The notes: generated by a model not told the origin, from the sequence alone. Positions 1-5,020 are shown, numbered from the stretch's first letter. The stretch: 5,020 bases of DNA from Nitrospina sp. (GCA_004357365.1 SMVT01000041.1:1-5020), one strand, 5' to 3'. Made by a program: numbers and translations.

Positions 1-334
1 CCACTCCAAAGGCAACCTTCCGAAAGCCCCGCTAAACTCATGCTGAGCAGTAATTTCCAATGCTTGGCAAATTGCATAGCAAAATGTCGGAACCTAATTT
101 TTGGTGGCTGTTTTGATGAGCACCTACAACGCTATCTCCACCAAGCCGGTGGGGGTCCCCCCCCTCCCTCTAAGCTTGAAAATCTTGTGTGTAATCCCTG
201 TGTAATCATGCCAAGAAAAGGTGGGATTTAGACCGAATGTTCTGGAATCTCTTCACGGATCCGCGTCGCTTAAACCCTAATTAAATATAACCTTTAAGAA
301 CTTTCCGGAAAAGGATGGGAATGATATAAGCAAT
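1..334. other. Non-coding stretch left of the tRNA fragment; possible end of an integrated element
   Basis: I see no gene I can defend here. The plus frame starting at base 1 stays open to a stop at 229-231, but its first ATG (40) has no Shine-Dalgarno and the encoded Cys- and Pro-containing peptide resembles no family I know. The stretch contains a G5-T-C8 run at 151-164 that can fold on itself, two copies of TGTGTAATC (188 and 199), and a 10-bp palindrome TTTCCGGAAA at 302-311. If the tRNA-Leu fragment that follows is an attachment site, this side would be the element and not the native chromosome; that is inferred from the orientation of the fragment. Confidence 0.4.
188..207. repeat. Two direct 9-bp repeats, TGTGTAATC, 11 bp apart
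   Basis: TGTGTAATC occurs at 188-196 and again at 199-207, separated by CC, so the copies repeat with about one helical turn. Tandem same-face repeats near an attachment site are typical of excisionase or integrase arm binding sites. They lie about 130 bp from the tRNA-Leu fragment on the presumed element side. The repeat itself is seen directly; the role is only a suggestion, and two short copies could be chance. Confidence 0.35.
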
Positions 335-390
335 ACTTAAAATCCTGTGAGGGAAACCTCGTGCGGGTTCGATTCCCGCCCCTCGCACCA
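335..390 (+). tRNA. tRNA-Leu(UAA) 3'-half fragment, probable attachment (att) site remnant
   Basis: Reading 5' to 3': a seven-base anticodon loop CTTAAAA (336-342, anticodon TAA at 338-340), the 3' strand of the anticodon stem TCCTG (343-347), a long class II variable arm with stem GAGG/CCTC and a GAAA loop (349-360), a perfect T arm GCGGG-TTCGATT-CCCGC (363-379), the acceptor 3' strand CCCTCGC (380-386), discriminator A and an encoded CCA (388-390). The long variable arm and TAA anticodon identify leucine. The 5' half is absent: no GCGAGGG acceptor strand or D arm lies upstream, and bases 331-335 (CAATA) fail to complete the anticodon stem. Identity to a tRNA therefore begins at the anticodon loop, the usual crossover point for many tRNA-targeting tyrosine integrases. 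It is most likely the displaced 3' end left at the distal junction of an integrated element, and not a working tRNA. Confidence 0.85.
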
Positions 391-609
391 CCTCCATGAA
401 CCTTTTATCCTCCTCGCAAGCGGTGGGTATGAAATTATCTTTTGTTTCGATTCACTACGCCGGGAACAATCCATGTCCCTTCAGAGAATTGCCCATCTTC
501 AATATGCACTTTTCATTTTAACGACGCCATACCCCCAAAATCATCCGCCTGTAGCTGTCGGTTTTTCAAGGATTCGGCTTGCCGGGTCCGGCGCGGGGCG
601 GGGAACCGC
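391..609. other. Intergenic stretch without a recognisable gene
   Basis: Between the tRNA fragment and the next promoter I find no supported gene. Two overlapping plus-frame ORFs cross this stretch. One starts inside the tRNA fragment and the other at 442; neither has a ribosome binding site or recognisable protein features. A small GC-rich hairpin (GCCGG/CCGGC, 581-592) is present but has no T-run after it, so I do not call it a terminator. Confidence 0.4.
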
Positions 610-638
610 TTGTCAACCCCCAGGTTCGGCTTTATCCT
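610..638 (+). promoter_or_regulatory. Sigma70-like promoter for the membrane-protein gene at 677
   Basis: A -35 box TTGTCA (610-615, five of six consensus bases) is followed after exactly 17 bp by a -10 box TATCCT (633-638, four of six). Transcription would start near 645, giving a leader of about 30 bases that contains the ribosome binding site AAGGAGG (666-672) of the following gene. Judged by eye only. Confidence 0.5.
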
Positions 639-676
639 GATAGCTATAGGAAATCAGCCAAGGACAAGGAGGACTT

Positions 677-1582
677 ATGGGTTCGAGCGCAATGACCAGC
701 CGATACCAGTGGCGGTTTGCAAGAGGGGCCACTGCTTTGGCCGTGCTTTTATTATTTACATTTATAATTGTTGTAAATAAAACTGAGGCGGGGTGGATTT
801 TTACCGACGGCGAGAAGGTCGCCCTGGAATTAATCGACACCCTGCAAAAGCGGGACCTGGCGGCCGTCAAGCGGTTCCTGCATCCCCGGCTCCTGGCCGA
901 GGAACACCAGGCCGACCTGGAAAACGCGGTGAAGGTTTTCCCCGAGGGCAGTATCAAGGAAATCACCTGCATGAATTGTCTGCAGGTCGGCTACGATTTT
1001 GGAAACGCTAGCCGGTATGAAGAGTTGCAGTTTTATGTTGAGTTTTACCGCACGGCTGTGATCATGGACGTCAACATTCAGCAGAAGGGCGAACAATTTG
1101 TGATCGACGGGTTCTACTTCAATGAAGCACCCCTGGGTCTGATGAAGCAGTTTCCCTTCAGCCTGATCAGCTGGGTGCAACCCAAAAACGTGTTCATGGC
1201 GGTGGCGGTGCTCGATGTCCTGCTCATGATCGCGGCCCTGGTGCTCTGGTCCATCAAGCCGCTTAAAATGAAATTGCTGTGGTTGCCGGTGATCTTTACC
1301 GGTCTCATGGAAGCGTCGGCGCAATGGGTGGACGACGGACCCTGGGCGTTCAATCTGCTGGCCCTCAAGGCTCCCCCGGTATGGATCAATGCCGCCGGGC
1401 AGGACCCCTGGAGCATCGTGGTTTCTTTTCCGCTGGGCGCCATAGTGGTGGTGATTCTGGCGGTCACCGCGCAACCGGCCATGGAGACGCTCACCGTTCC
1501 CACCCGGCCGCAACCGGGACGGCAACCCCGCAACCCGCAACCGCGCCCGCCCCGGCCGCAAGCCACAGGGGTCGGGAAATAA
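677..1582 (+). CDS. Unrecognised membrane protein with an extracytoplasmic domain and Pro/Arg-rich C-terminal tail (301 aa)
   Basis: I do not recognise the family. The ATG at 677 follows a strong ribosome binding site, AAGGAGG, four bases upstream; Met6 (692) is a weaker alternative. Residues 18-35 form a hydrophobic segment after Arg-containing residues: a signal peptide or N-terminal anchor. Residues about 40-165 form a soluble domain that starts with an amphipathic helix region (EKVALELIDTLQKRDLAAVK) and ends in strand-like segments (QFYVEFYRTAVIMDVNI, QFVIDGFYF). This order resembles NTF2-like or DUF4878-type lipid-associated folds, which is inference only. It contains a CMNC (CxxC) motif at 98-101. 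Hydrophobic segments follow at about 172-192, 199-213 and 247-266, so three or four membrane passes are likely. The C-terminus (274-296) is rich in Pro, Arg and Gln. The gene has its own promoter and stands alone, converging on the cold-shock gene. A small integral envelope protein is safe; any specific function is not. Confidence 0.8.
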   Translation: MGSSAMTSRYQWRFARGATALAVLLLFTFIIVVNKTEAGWIFTDGEKVALELIDTLQKRDLAAVKRFLHPRLLAEEHQADLENAVKVFPEGSIKEITCMNCLQVGYDFGNASRYEELQFYVEFYRTAVIMDVNIQQKGEQFVIDGFYFNEAPLGLMKQFPFSLISWVQPKNVFMAVAVLDVLLMIAALVLWSIKPLKMKLLWLPVIFTGLMEASAQWVDDGPWAFNLLALKAPPVWINAAGQDPWSIVVSFPLGAIVVVILAVTAQPAMETLTVPTRPQPGRQPRNPQPRPPRPQATGVGK

Positions 1583-1609
1583 CGCGATTCCTGGGTGCCG
1601 CGCCCGGGC

Positions 1610-1644
1610 AAAAAAAAATGGCGGCTCCCGTTGGGAAAACCGCC
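1610..1644 (-). terminator. Rho-independent terminator on the minus strand (downstream of the cold-shock gene)
   Basis: Read on the minus strand, GGCGG (1644-1640) pairs with CCGCC (1624-1620), and an inner CCC/GGG stem closes a small loop. The hairpin is followed by A and then nine T residues (1618-1610). The T-run exists only for minus-strand transcription, so it ends transcripts coming from the cold-shock gene, about 130 bases after its stop codon. It also protects the convergent membrane-protein gene from antisense read-through. The plus strand has no T-run after the hairpin, so it is not a good terminator for 677-1582. Confidence 0.7.
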
Positions 1645-1739
1645 TGCTTCAGAATAAACGTTGCCTGTGTTAATCCGGCAGGCTGATGGCCTCGCCACGA
1701 TTAAGGCTTTGACTCAGTGTTGGATCAAACACCCTTGCG

Positions 1740-1761
1740 GATAAACACTCCAACCGGAGTG
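1740..1761 (-). terminator. Weak proximal hairpin terminator of the cold-shock gene
   Basis: A perfect 6-bp stem CACTCC/GGAGTG with a four-base loop (1746-1761) begins 14 bases after the cold-shock stop codon. On the minus strand it is followed by TTTATC, a short T-tract only. It is probably a leaky first terminator or a 3'-end stabiliser, with the stronger terminator at 1610-1644 as backstop. Confidence 0.4.
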
Positions 1762-1775
1762 GGGAAAGAATTCAA

Positions 1776-1976
1776 CTATTTGGGCAACACGTTGTAGGCC
1801 TGGGGACCCTTGTCACCGAGGTTCATTTCGTATTCAACCGTCTGGCCCTGTTTCAGCGTCTTGAAGCCTTCCTGCTGAATCTGCGAGAAATGAACGAACA
1901 CGTCCTTGCCTTCATCGGATTCGATAAAACCATAGCCTTTGCTGTTGTTGAACCACTTCACTTTTCCCTCTGCCAT
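1776..1976 (-). CDS. CspA-family cold-shock-domain protein (66 aa)
   Basis: This is a single cold-shock domain, an OB-fold that binds single-stranded RNA and DNA in the cytoplasm and acts as an RNA chaperone. The protein begins MAEGKVKWFNNSKGYGFIES. RNP1 is K13-GYGFI-ES20 and RNP2 is D25-VFVHF-S31, with the surface aromatics W8, F9, Y15, F17, F27, H29 and F30 in place, and the typical ending GPQAYNVLPK. Its 66 residues match the family length (about 65-70). The frame is open to an upstream ATG at 2012, which would add 12 residues (MCFQFLLGGEWV) not found in the family. The ATG at 1976 is chosen because GGGGGAGA lies about 8-10 bases before it and the product then aligns end to end with CspA. 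The short leader is unlike the long thermosensing leader of E. coli cspA, so cold induction cannot be assumed; many paralogues are constitutive. The paralogue letter cannot be assigned. Confidence 0.95.
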   Translation of the reverse strand: MAEGKVKWFNNSKGYGFIESDEGKDVFVHFSQIQQEGFKTLKQGQTVEYEMNLGDKGPQAYNVLPK

Positions 1977-2010
1977 GACCCATTCTCCCCCAAGTAAAAA
2001 TTGAAAGCAC

Positions 2011-2040
2011 ATCCTACCATAACTCAGGTAGGCTTCCCAA
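2011..2040 (-). promoter_or_regulatory. Candidate promoter of the cold-shock gene
   Basis: On the minus strand TTGGGA (2040-2035) is followed after 18 bp by TAGGAT (2016-2011); each matches four of six consensus bases. Transcription would start near 2004, leaving a leader of about 28 bases. A 6-bp inverted repeat overlaps this -10 box. The match is moderate and other positions are possible. Confidence 0.3.
2013..2032. repeat. Inverted repeat CCTACC-N8-GGTAGG upstream of the cold-shock gene
   Basis: Perfect 6-bp arms at 2013-2018 and 2027-2032 flank the eight bases ATAACTCA. The dyad overlaps the proposed -10 region of the cold-shock promoter and lies about 40 bp before its start codon. It could be an operator, or a leader hairpin if transcription starts further upstream. 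The repeat is seen directly; the role is inferred. Confidence 0.45.
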
Positions 2041-2180
2041 CCCCGGCCAGACCAAAAAAAGGGGAAAATTGACAGGCTATAAATATTCCGCCTCCTATGT
2101 TTTTAAGCTATTGATTTTTAAATGTTTATTCATTCAGAGTGGACGGCGGAAAGCCATGGAAGGGTCTTGGGGTGCTTTTT

Positions 2181-2218
2181 ACTCCGTTTAAGGCTGGGGA
2201 CAGGTCCCCATCCGGAGT
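2181..2218. repeat. Nested palindrome (REP-like hairpin) in the csp/FAH intergenic region
   Basis: An outer stem ACTCCG/CGGAGT (2181-2186 with 2213-2218) encloses an inner perfect stem TGGGGA-CAGG-TCCCCA (2195-2210), with an asymmetric internal loop between them. There is no T-run after it, so it is not an intrinsic terminator. It lies upstream of the -35 box of the FAH-family gene. Its form, GC-rich with two nested stems and intergenic, resembles bacterial REP units, but no second copy is visible in this window. Confidence 0.4.
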
Positions 2219-2230
2219 CCCGCGGCGCGT

Positions 2231-2259
2231 TTGGAGTTCCCCCTCCCTTCCTCTATAAT
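2231..2259 (+). promoter_or_regulatory. Promoter of the FAH-family gene with a perfect TATAAT
   Basis: TATAAT at 2254-2259 is a perfect -10 box, with TTGGAG (2231-2236, only the TTG conserved) 17 bp upstream. Transcription would start near 2266, which places the ATG at 2312 after a leader of about 46 bases. It would also make initiation at the upstream in-frame TTG (2279) possible but poorly placed. Confidence 0.5.
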
Positions 2260-2311
2260 TCCCTTTTCCTGACGAGGGTTGATCTTTCACCGGTTTACCC
2301 AGGATCTATGC

Positions 2312-2959
2312 ATGCGACTCGATCTCGGTTCCCGAATCATCACCGCGCAACGCATTTTCTGCATCGGCAAGAATTATGCGGAGCATGTCAAAGAGCTGGG
2401 CGGCCCTGCGCCCGGCCGACCGATGGTGTTCATGAAACCCGCCACCAGCCTGGTGCCTCCCGGTGAGACGATCCCCATCCCGGCGCACGGCAGTCACCTG
2501 CACCACGAGGCGGAGGTGGTGGTGCTGATCGGGCAAAGCGGAAAAAATATTTCTGAGTCCGCCGCGCCAGCGCATATTGCCGGACTGACACTGGGGTTGG
2601 ATTTAACCCTGCGCGACGTGCAGTCGGACCTCAAGAAAAAGGGCTGGCCGTGGGAAATCTCCAAAGCCTTCGACCACAGCGCGCCTCTGGGAACGTTAAC
2701 TGCCTTTGAGGAGAGTTTGCCTCTCAACAACATTTCGTTCGAATGCCGGGTCAACGGCACCGTGCGCCAAACGGGCAACACCGGCGAGATGATGTTTTCC
2801 ATTCCTGACTTGATTAATTACCTGAGCGGAATCTGGGAACTCAAGGAAGGGGATTTGATCTACACCGGCACGCCCGCCGGCGTCGGGCCGTTAAAGTCCG
2901 GCGACCGCGTCACTCTGCACAGCGACCGGTTGGGGATGTTCGAGTGGACCCTGGCCTGA
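2312..2959 (+). CDS. Fumarylacetoacetate hydrolase (FAH) family protein, YcgM/FAHD1-like (215 aa)
   Basis: This is a metal-dependent FAH-family enzyme. Close relatives are E. coli YcgM and human FAHD1, which act on acylpyruvates and oxaloacetate; the exact substrate here is not decidable. The domain fills the whole protein. Visible residues are the catalytic dyad H25/E28 in NYAEHVKEL, metal ligands E66 and E68 in HHEAEVVVLIG, D97 in LDLTLRDVQ, K118 in PWEISKAFD, and the phosphate/substrate-loop signature TGTPAGVGP at 185-193. As I recall human FAHD1, each of these has the same spacing as its H30, E33, E71, E73, D102 and K123. Length fits the single-domain subgroup (about 215-225). The frame opens at a TTG at 2279, but ATG 2312 is preferred: AGGA sits seven bases before it and the homology starts there. 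It is cytoplasmic, has its own promoter, and lies divergent to the cold-shock gene. True fumarylacetoacetase has an extra N-terminal domain, which is absent here. Confidence 0.92.
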   Translation: MRLDLGSRIITAQRIFCIGKNYAEHVKELGGPAPGRPMVFMKPATSLVPPGETIPIPAHGSHLHHEAEVVVLIGQSGKNISESAAPAHIAGLTLGLDLTLRDVQSDLKKKGWPWEISKAFDHSAPLGTLTAFEESLPLNNISFECRVNGTVRQTGNTGEMMFSIPDLINYLSGIWELKEGDLIYTGTPAGVGPLKSGDRVTLHSDRLGMFEWTLA

Positions 2960-3063
2960 ACCCTCCTCCTAACCGGCCCTAACTCATTGGTTTTCCCCAA
3001 TGCCGATCACCCGGCAGAAGTTATGGATCTATTTGAAATCATTGAGGTAAAAACAGCTTAAAA

Positions 3064-3089
3064 TATGTGCTAACATATTATTACACATA
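3064..3089. promoter_or_regulatory. Inverted repeat TATGTG-N14-CACATA in the AT-rich promoter region of the TPR gene
   Basis: The arms TATGTG (3064-3069) and CACATA (3084-3089) are perfect inverted repeats. Allowing one inserted C, they extend to TATGTG(C)TAA and TTACACATA. A -10-like TATTAT (3076-3081, five of six) lies inside the dyad, but no good -35 is found 17 bp upstream. The dyad therefore overlaps a plausible promoter about 50-75 bp before the TPR gene and could be an operator. The half-site spacing is too wide for a CRP site (TGTG-N8-CACA). Confidence 0.35.
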
Positions 3090-3138
3090 CAATAAATGTG
3101 AATAAATGAGCTTTTGAAGTGTTGCTTAGGAGCCCCCT

Positions 3139-4737
3139 ATGTTTTCTGAAAAAAATGTTCACCCAAGATCATGTTTTGCCTATTGGAAAATTGGAGTTTT
3201 GATTCTTTTGGTTTTAATGGGGAGTACTGCCGGGTGCTCAAGCCGTGCGCCGGAATCGGATAAGCTTTATAGTTCCGAAGAAGGAGTGCAAGGAAGCACC
3301 CCGGACAAGGCGGCTTCTCTTTCACCCGAAGAGTCAAACCCGTCTTCCGCCCCCGGTCCAGTCAATTCAATCCCCAACTCTTCCTATTCCACGGCGGATC
3401 GGGTGGTGGTTCTTAAATACGCGGAAAAGGGGGAAAGCGATTCAGGCAATCTGGATGCGGCGTTAAGGCTTGTTCAAAGAGCAGAACAACTTTCCCCGTC
3501 CGAACGGGTGATGGAGGATTATTTAATTTTAGCGGCTCACTATCGGATTAAGGGGGATATGAATCAAGTGATTCAATATGCCAATCAGGGGATCATGGCG
3601 AAGTCGGACAGCCAAAGGGTGAGGGCTTATATGTTTATCTATTTAGGCTATACCTACGAGGGCAAGAGTCAGACCATGGCCCGGTCTTATTTTAAGCAAG
3701 CCGCTCAAATAGATCCCGGTTTTTATAAAGGCCACTATGAGTTAGGCCGCATTTTTTTCTTGAAGAGGGAATACTCTAAAGCCCAGGCGCCCTTTAAAAA
3801 AGCCCTGGATGCAGATCCGGGAAATGCAGATATTTATGGAATGCTGGGTCAAATGTTTTATGGAATGGACCTGTATGAGGATGCCGCGGACTCCCTGGAA
3901 AAAGCATTGGCAATGAGCCCACAAACTCCTTGGATACATCTCAAGTTGGGAGACACCTATTTTTATGGACTGAAGCAAAGAAAAGAGGGCGGGCGTTATT
4001 ATCAACAAGCGGTTTCAAAAAGCGATTCTGATCCCGGTGCGCATTTCGGATTAGCCCTTTATTACAGATACAAAAGTGAATATGAACAAGCAGAGGAGCA
4101 GTTACAAAAAGCGATGGCTTTGGATTACAAGAATCCGAAATATAAGCGGGAACTCGAAGATATGCGTTCCGAAAAGGTGGCAATGGCAGAAGGGATATTG
4201 AAACAACATCAAGCCATCGCGGAAAATCCGGATGACCCAAGTCAGGTGGCTCAACTGGGGAGATTTTACCTGAGATGGGGAAAGTATGAACAAGCGGAGA
4301 AGCAATTTAAAAAAGCCATCGAGCTGGCCTTCAAGCTTCCGGATACCCCTGAAGCTGCGGAGGACCCCGACGATCCGGATAAACCCATAGTTAATGAGCC
4401 CTCCAAAGTTCCGGAGTATGCCAGCAATTTAGGATGGTTTTATTTCAAGGATTTGAAATATGAAAAGGCCGAAAAGGCTTTCAAGTCGGCTGTGAAGATT
4501 GATCCGAAATATACCGAGGCCCTGTTCGGATTAGGCCGGGCCTATGAGAACCTGAAACAATATGAATTGGCCGCTTCTCACTATGCCCAGACGGTTGCTT
4601 CGGATCCAGAGCACAAGGAAGCGCAAGACCACCTGGCCGCGTTGAAGGAATCCGGTAAGCTCGTTCCTGTAGTGGAGGTCGACAGGAAACCTGGGGTAGC
4701 CACCGACAAGCAAACTGTCGAAGAGGTTAAAAAATAG
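3139..4737 (+). CDS. TPR-repeat lipoprotein (532 aa)
   Basis: This is an exported scaffold protein built of tetratricopeptide repeats, which pair helices into a superhelical surface for protein binding; the partner is unknown. The ATG at 3139 follows AGGAG (3128-3132) with a six-base gap. Residues 17-33 form a type II signal peptide ending in the lipobox STAGC, with the lipidated cysteine at C33. S34 and S35 follow, with no Asp at +2, which by the E. coli rule favours the outer membrane. Residues 34-85 are a Ser/Pro/Glu-rich linker. TPR units fall at about 126-159, 160-193, 194-227, 228-261, 262-297, 298-331, 366-397, 423-456 and 457-490. Clear A8/F/P32 patterns include FKKALDADP, FKSAVKIDP and QTVASDP. 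An acidic, proline-rich insert (400-424, with EAAEDPDDPDKP) splits the later repeats, and a charged tail follows residue 505. The gene is visibly more AT-rich in codon use than its neighbours. Related proteins act in outer-membrane assembly, secretion or polysaccharide export; none can be chosen here. Confidence 0.9.
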   Translation: MFSEKNVHPRSCFAYWKIGVLILLVLMGSTAGCSSRAPESDKLYSSEEGVQGSTPDKAASLSPEESNPSSAPGPVNSIPNSSYSTADRVVVLKYAEKGESDSGNLDAALRLVQRAEQLSPSERVMEDYLILAAHYRIKGDMNQVIQYANQGIMAKSDSQRVRAYMFIYLGYTYEGKSQTMARSYFKQAAQIDPGFYKGHYELGRIFFLKREYSKAQAPFKKALDADPGNADIYGMLGQMFYGMDLYEDAADSLEKALAMSPQTPWIHLKLGDTYFYGLKQRKEGGRYYQQAVSKSDSDPGAHFGLALYYRYKSEYEQAEEQLQKAMALDYKNPKYKRELEDMRSEKVAMAEGILKQHQAIAENPDDPSQVAQLGRFYLRWGKYEQAEKQFKKAIELAFKLPDTPEAAEDPDDPDKPIVNEPSKVPEYASNLGWFYFKDLKYEKAEKAFKSAVKIDPKYTEALFGLGRAYENLKQYELAASHYAQTVASDPEHKEAQDHLAALKESGKLVPVVEVDRKPGVATDKQTVEEVKK

Positions 4738-4807
4738 GTCTGGAGAAGCCGTTGATTAAAGGGGATGGCGGCCGCTTTCTTACGGAATGGAATGTTGGTT
4801 CTCCTCT

Positions 4808-4816
4808 TGGTATACT
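4808..4816 (+). promoter_or_regulatory. Extended -10 promoter candidate before the secreted-protein gene
   Basis: TGG-TATACT (4808-4816) matches the extended -10 motif TGn-TATAAT with five of six core bases. No good -35 lies 17 bp upstream, which is normal for extended -10 promoters. Start would be near 4823, giving a leader of about 35 bases. It suggests the downstream gene may be transcribed separately from the TPR gene. Confidence 0.35.
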
Positions 4817-4858
4817 TGCCGCACGGGGACATATTTATAGAAAATGACTGGGGGATTA

Positions 4859-5020
4859 ATGCAAAAGCTCATAACCGTTTTAGCAGGTGTGCTGTTGTTG
4901 GCCGTGTGGGTGACGGAGGCTTGGGCGCACGGTTCGGGAGGTTTCCGCTCCGGCACCCGGAGTGATGGCTATTCGAAGCCCGGGTTTTACCGGCCCTCAT
5001 TCAAAAATCCGGGTTCCGGA
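4859..5020 (+). CDS. Secreted Gly/Ser/Arg-rich protein, N-terminal part only (54 codons, cut by window end)
   Basis: The reading frame from ATG 4859 is open to the last base of the window, with no stop. It begins MQKLITVLAGVLLLAVWV and continues TEAWA, then HGSGG. This is a clean Sec signal peptide: a Lys in the n-region, a hydrophobic core at residues 5-18 and an AWA cleavage site, with mature protein from His24. The visible mature part is rich in Gly, Ser, Arg and aromatics (GFRSG, KPGFYRPSF, NPGSG), so it looks low-complexity and exported. GGGGGA (4850-4855) serves as ribosome binding site, though with a short gap of three bases. An in-frame ATG at 4844 would add five residues (MTGGL) but has no binding site and would lengthen the n-region, so 4859 is preferred. 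It lies 121 bp after the TPR lipoprotein. Function unknown; too little is visible to name a family. Confidence 0.7.
   Translation, partial: MQKLITVLAGVLLLAVWVTEAWAHGSGGFRSGTRSDGYSKPGFYRPSFKNPGSG

Noticed and set aside
1..231. Open plus frame from the window edge to the stop at 229-231, with an ATG at 40
   Set aside because: No ribosome binding site at the ATG, no recognisable family, and a run of prolines caused by the C-rich stretch. It could be the tail of a gene from outside, but nothing supports that.
1..390. Group I intron in a tRNA-Leu(UAA) gene, with 335-390 as exon 2
   Set aside because: Known tRNA-Leu(UAA) introns interrupt the anticodon after its first base, so exon 2 would start with AAAATCC and be preceded by intron sequence ending in G. 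Here the tRNA-like ACTT continues upstream through the loop, and I see no P, Q, R or S core elements upstream.
347..780. Overlapping plus-strand ORFs between the tRNA fragment and the membrane-protein gene
   Set aside because: One begins inside the tRNA fragment and the other runs into the start of the membrane-protein gene; neither has a Shine-Dalgarno or protein-like composition.
1977..2012. Longer N-terminus for the cold-shock protein starting at 2012
   Set aside because: The extra residues MCFQFLLGGEWV are not part of the family, and the GGGGGAG ribosome binding site they contain fits the start at 1976.
2069..2097. Perfect -35 box TTGACA on the plus strand at 2069-2074
   Set aside because: No acceptable -10 box lies 16-18 bp downstream, and the FAH-family gene has a better placed promoter with a perfect TATAAT at 2254.
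2279..2311. TTG start at 2279 for the FAH-family enzyme
   Set aside because: The GAGGG before it is too close, the added residues do not match relatives, and ATG 2312 has AGGA at a good distance.
2985..3002. Hairpin CATTGG-TTTTCC-CCAATG after the FAH-family gene as a terminator
   Set aside because: The stem is only 6 bp and AT-containing, and neither strand has a T-run after it.
4765..4965. 66-codon plus-frame ORF overlapping the end of the window
   Set aside because: It is in another frame over the secreted-protein gene, has no good ribosome binding site, and its sequence past 4859 is explained by the signal-peptide-bearing frame.

Overview
The window looks like bacterial chromosome, probably from a Gram-negative. 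It has a lipoprotein with a type II signal peptide, a Sec-exported protein, a 66-residue CspA-type protein, sigma70-like promoters and Shine-Dalgarno sites. I cannot fix the taxon by eye. A deltaproteobacterial or Nitrospinota-type marine lineage would fit the mix of CspA, FAH-family enzyme and TPR lipoprotein, but this is a low-confidence guess.

Layout. Bases 1-335 hold no convincing gene. At 335-390 lies the 3' half of a tRNA-Leu(UAA): anticodon loop, long variable arm, T arm, acceptor 3' strand and CCA. Its 5' half is missing. This is the classic footprint of tyrosine-recombinase integration at a tRNA gene, so 1-335 may be the end of an integrated element and everything to the right the original chromosome. 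After a non-coding stretch with a promoter (610-638) comes a gene for an unrecognised membrane protein with an extracytoplasmic domain (677-1582, +). A cold-shock-domain gene (1776-1976, -) converges on it and has two candidate terminators. A roughly 335-bp divergent intergenic region follows, with a dyad next to the csp promoter, a nested palindrome, and a promoter for a fumarylacetoacetate-hydrolase-family enzyme (2312-2959, +). Next comes a 532-residue TPR lipoprotein (3139-4737, +), and then the start of a secreted glycine/serine/arginine-rich protein cut by the window edge (4859 onward, +).

The genes do not form one pathway. Each has its own apparent promoter or a sizeable gap, so they look like independently expressed chromosomal genes. 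The TPR lipoprotein and the exported protein after it are 121 bp apart, both go to the envelope, and could be functionally linked. The most notable feature is the tRNA fragment, which points to a mobile element lying mostly off the left edge. I see no clear evidence of a new multi-gene system inside these 5 kb.
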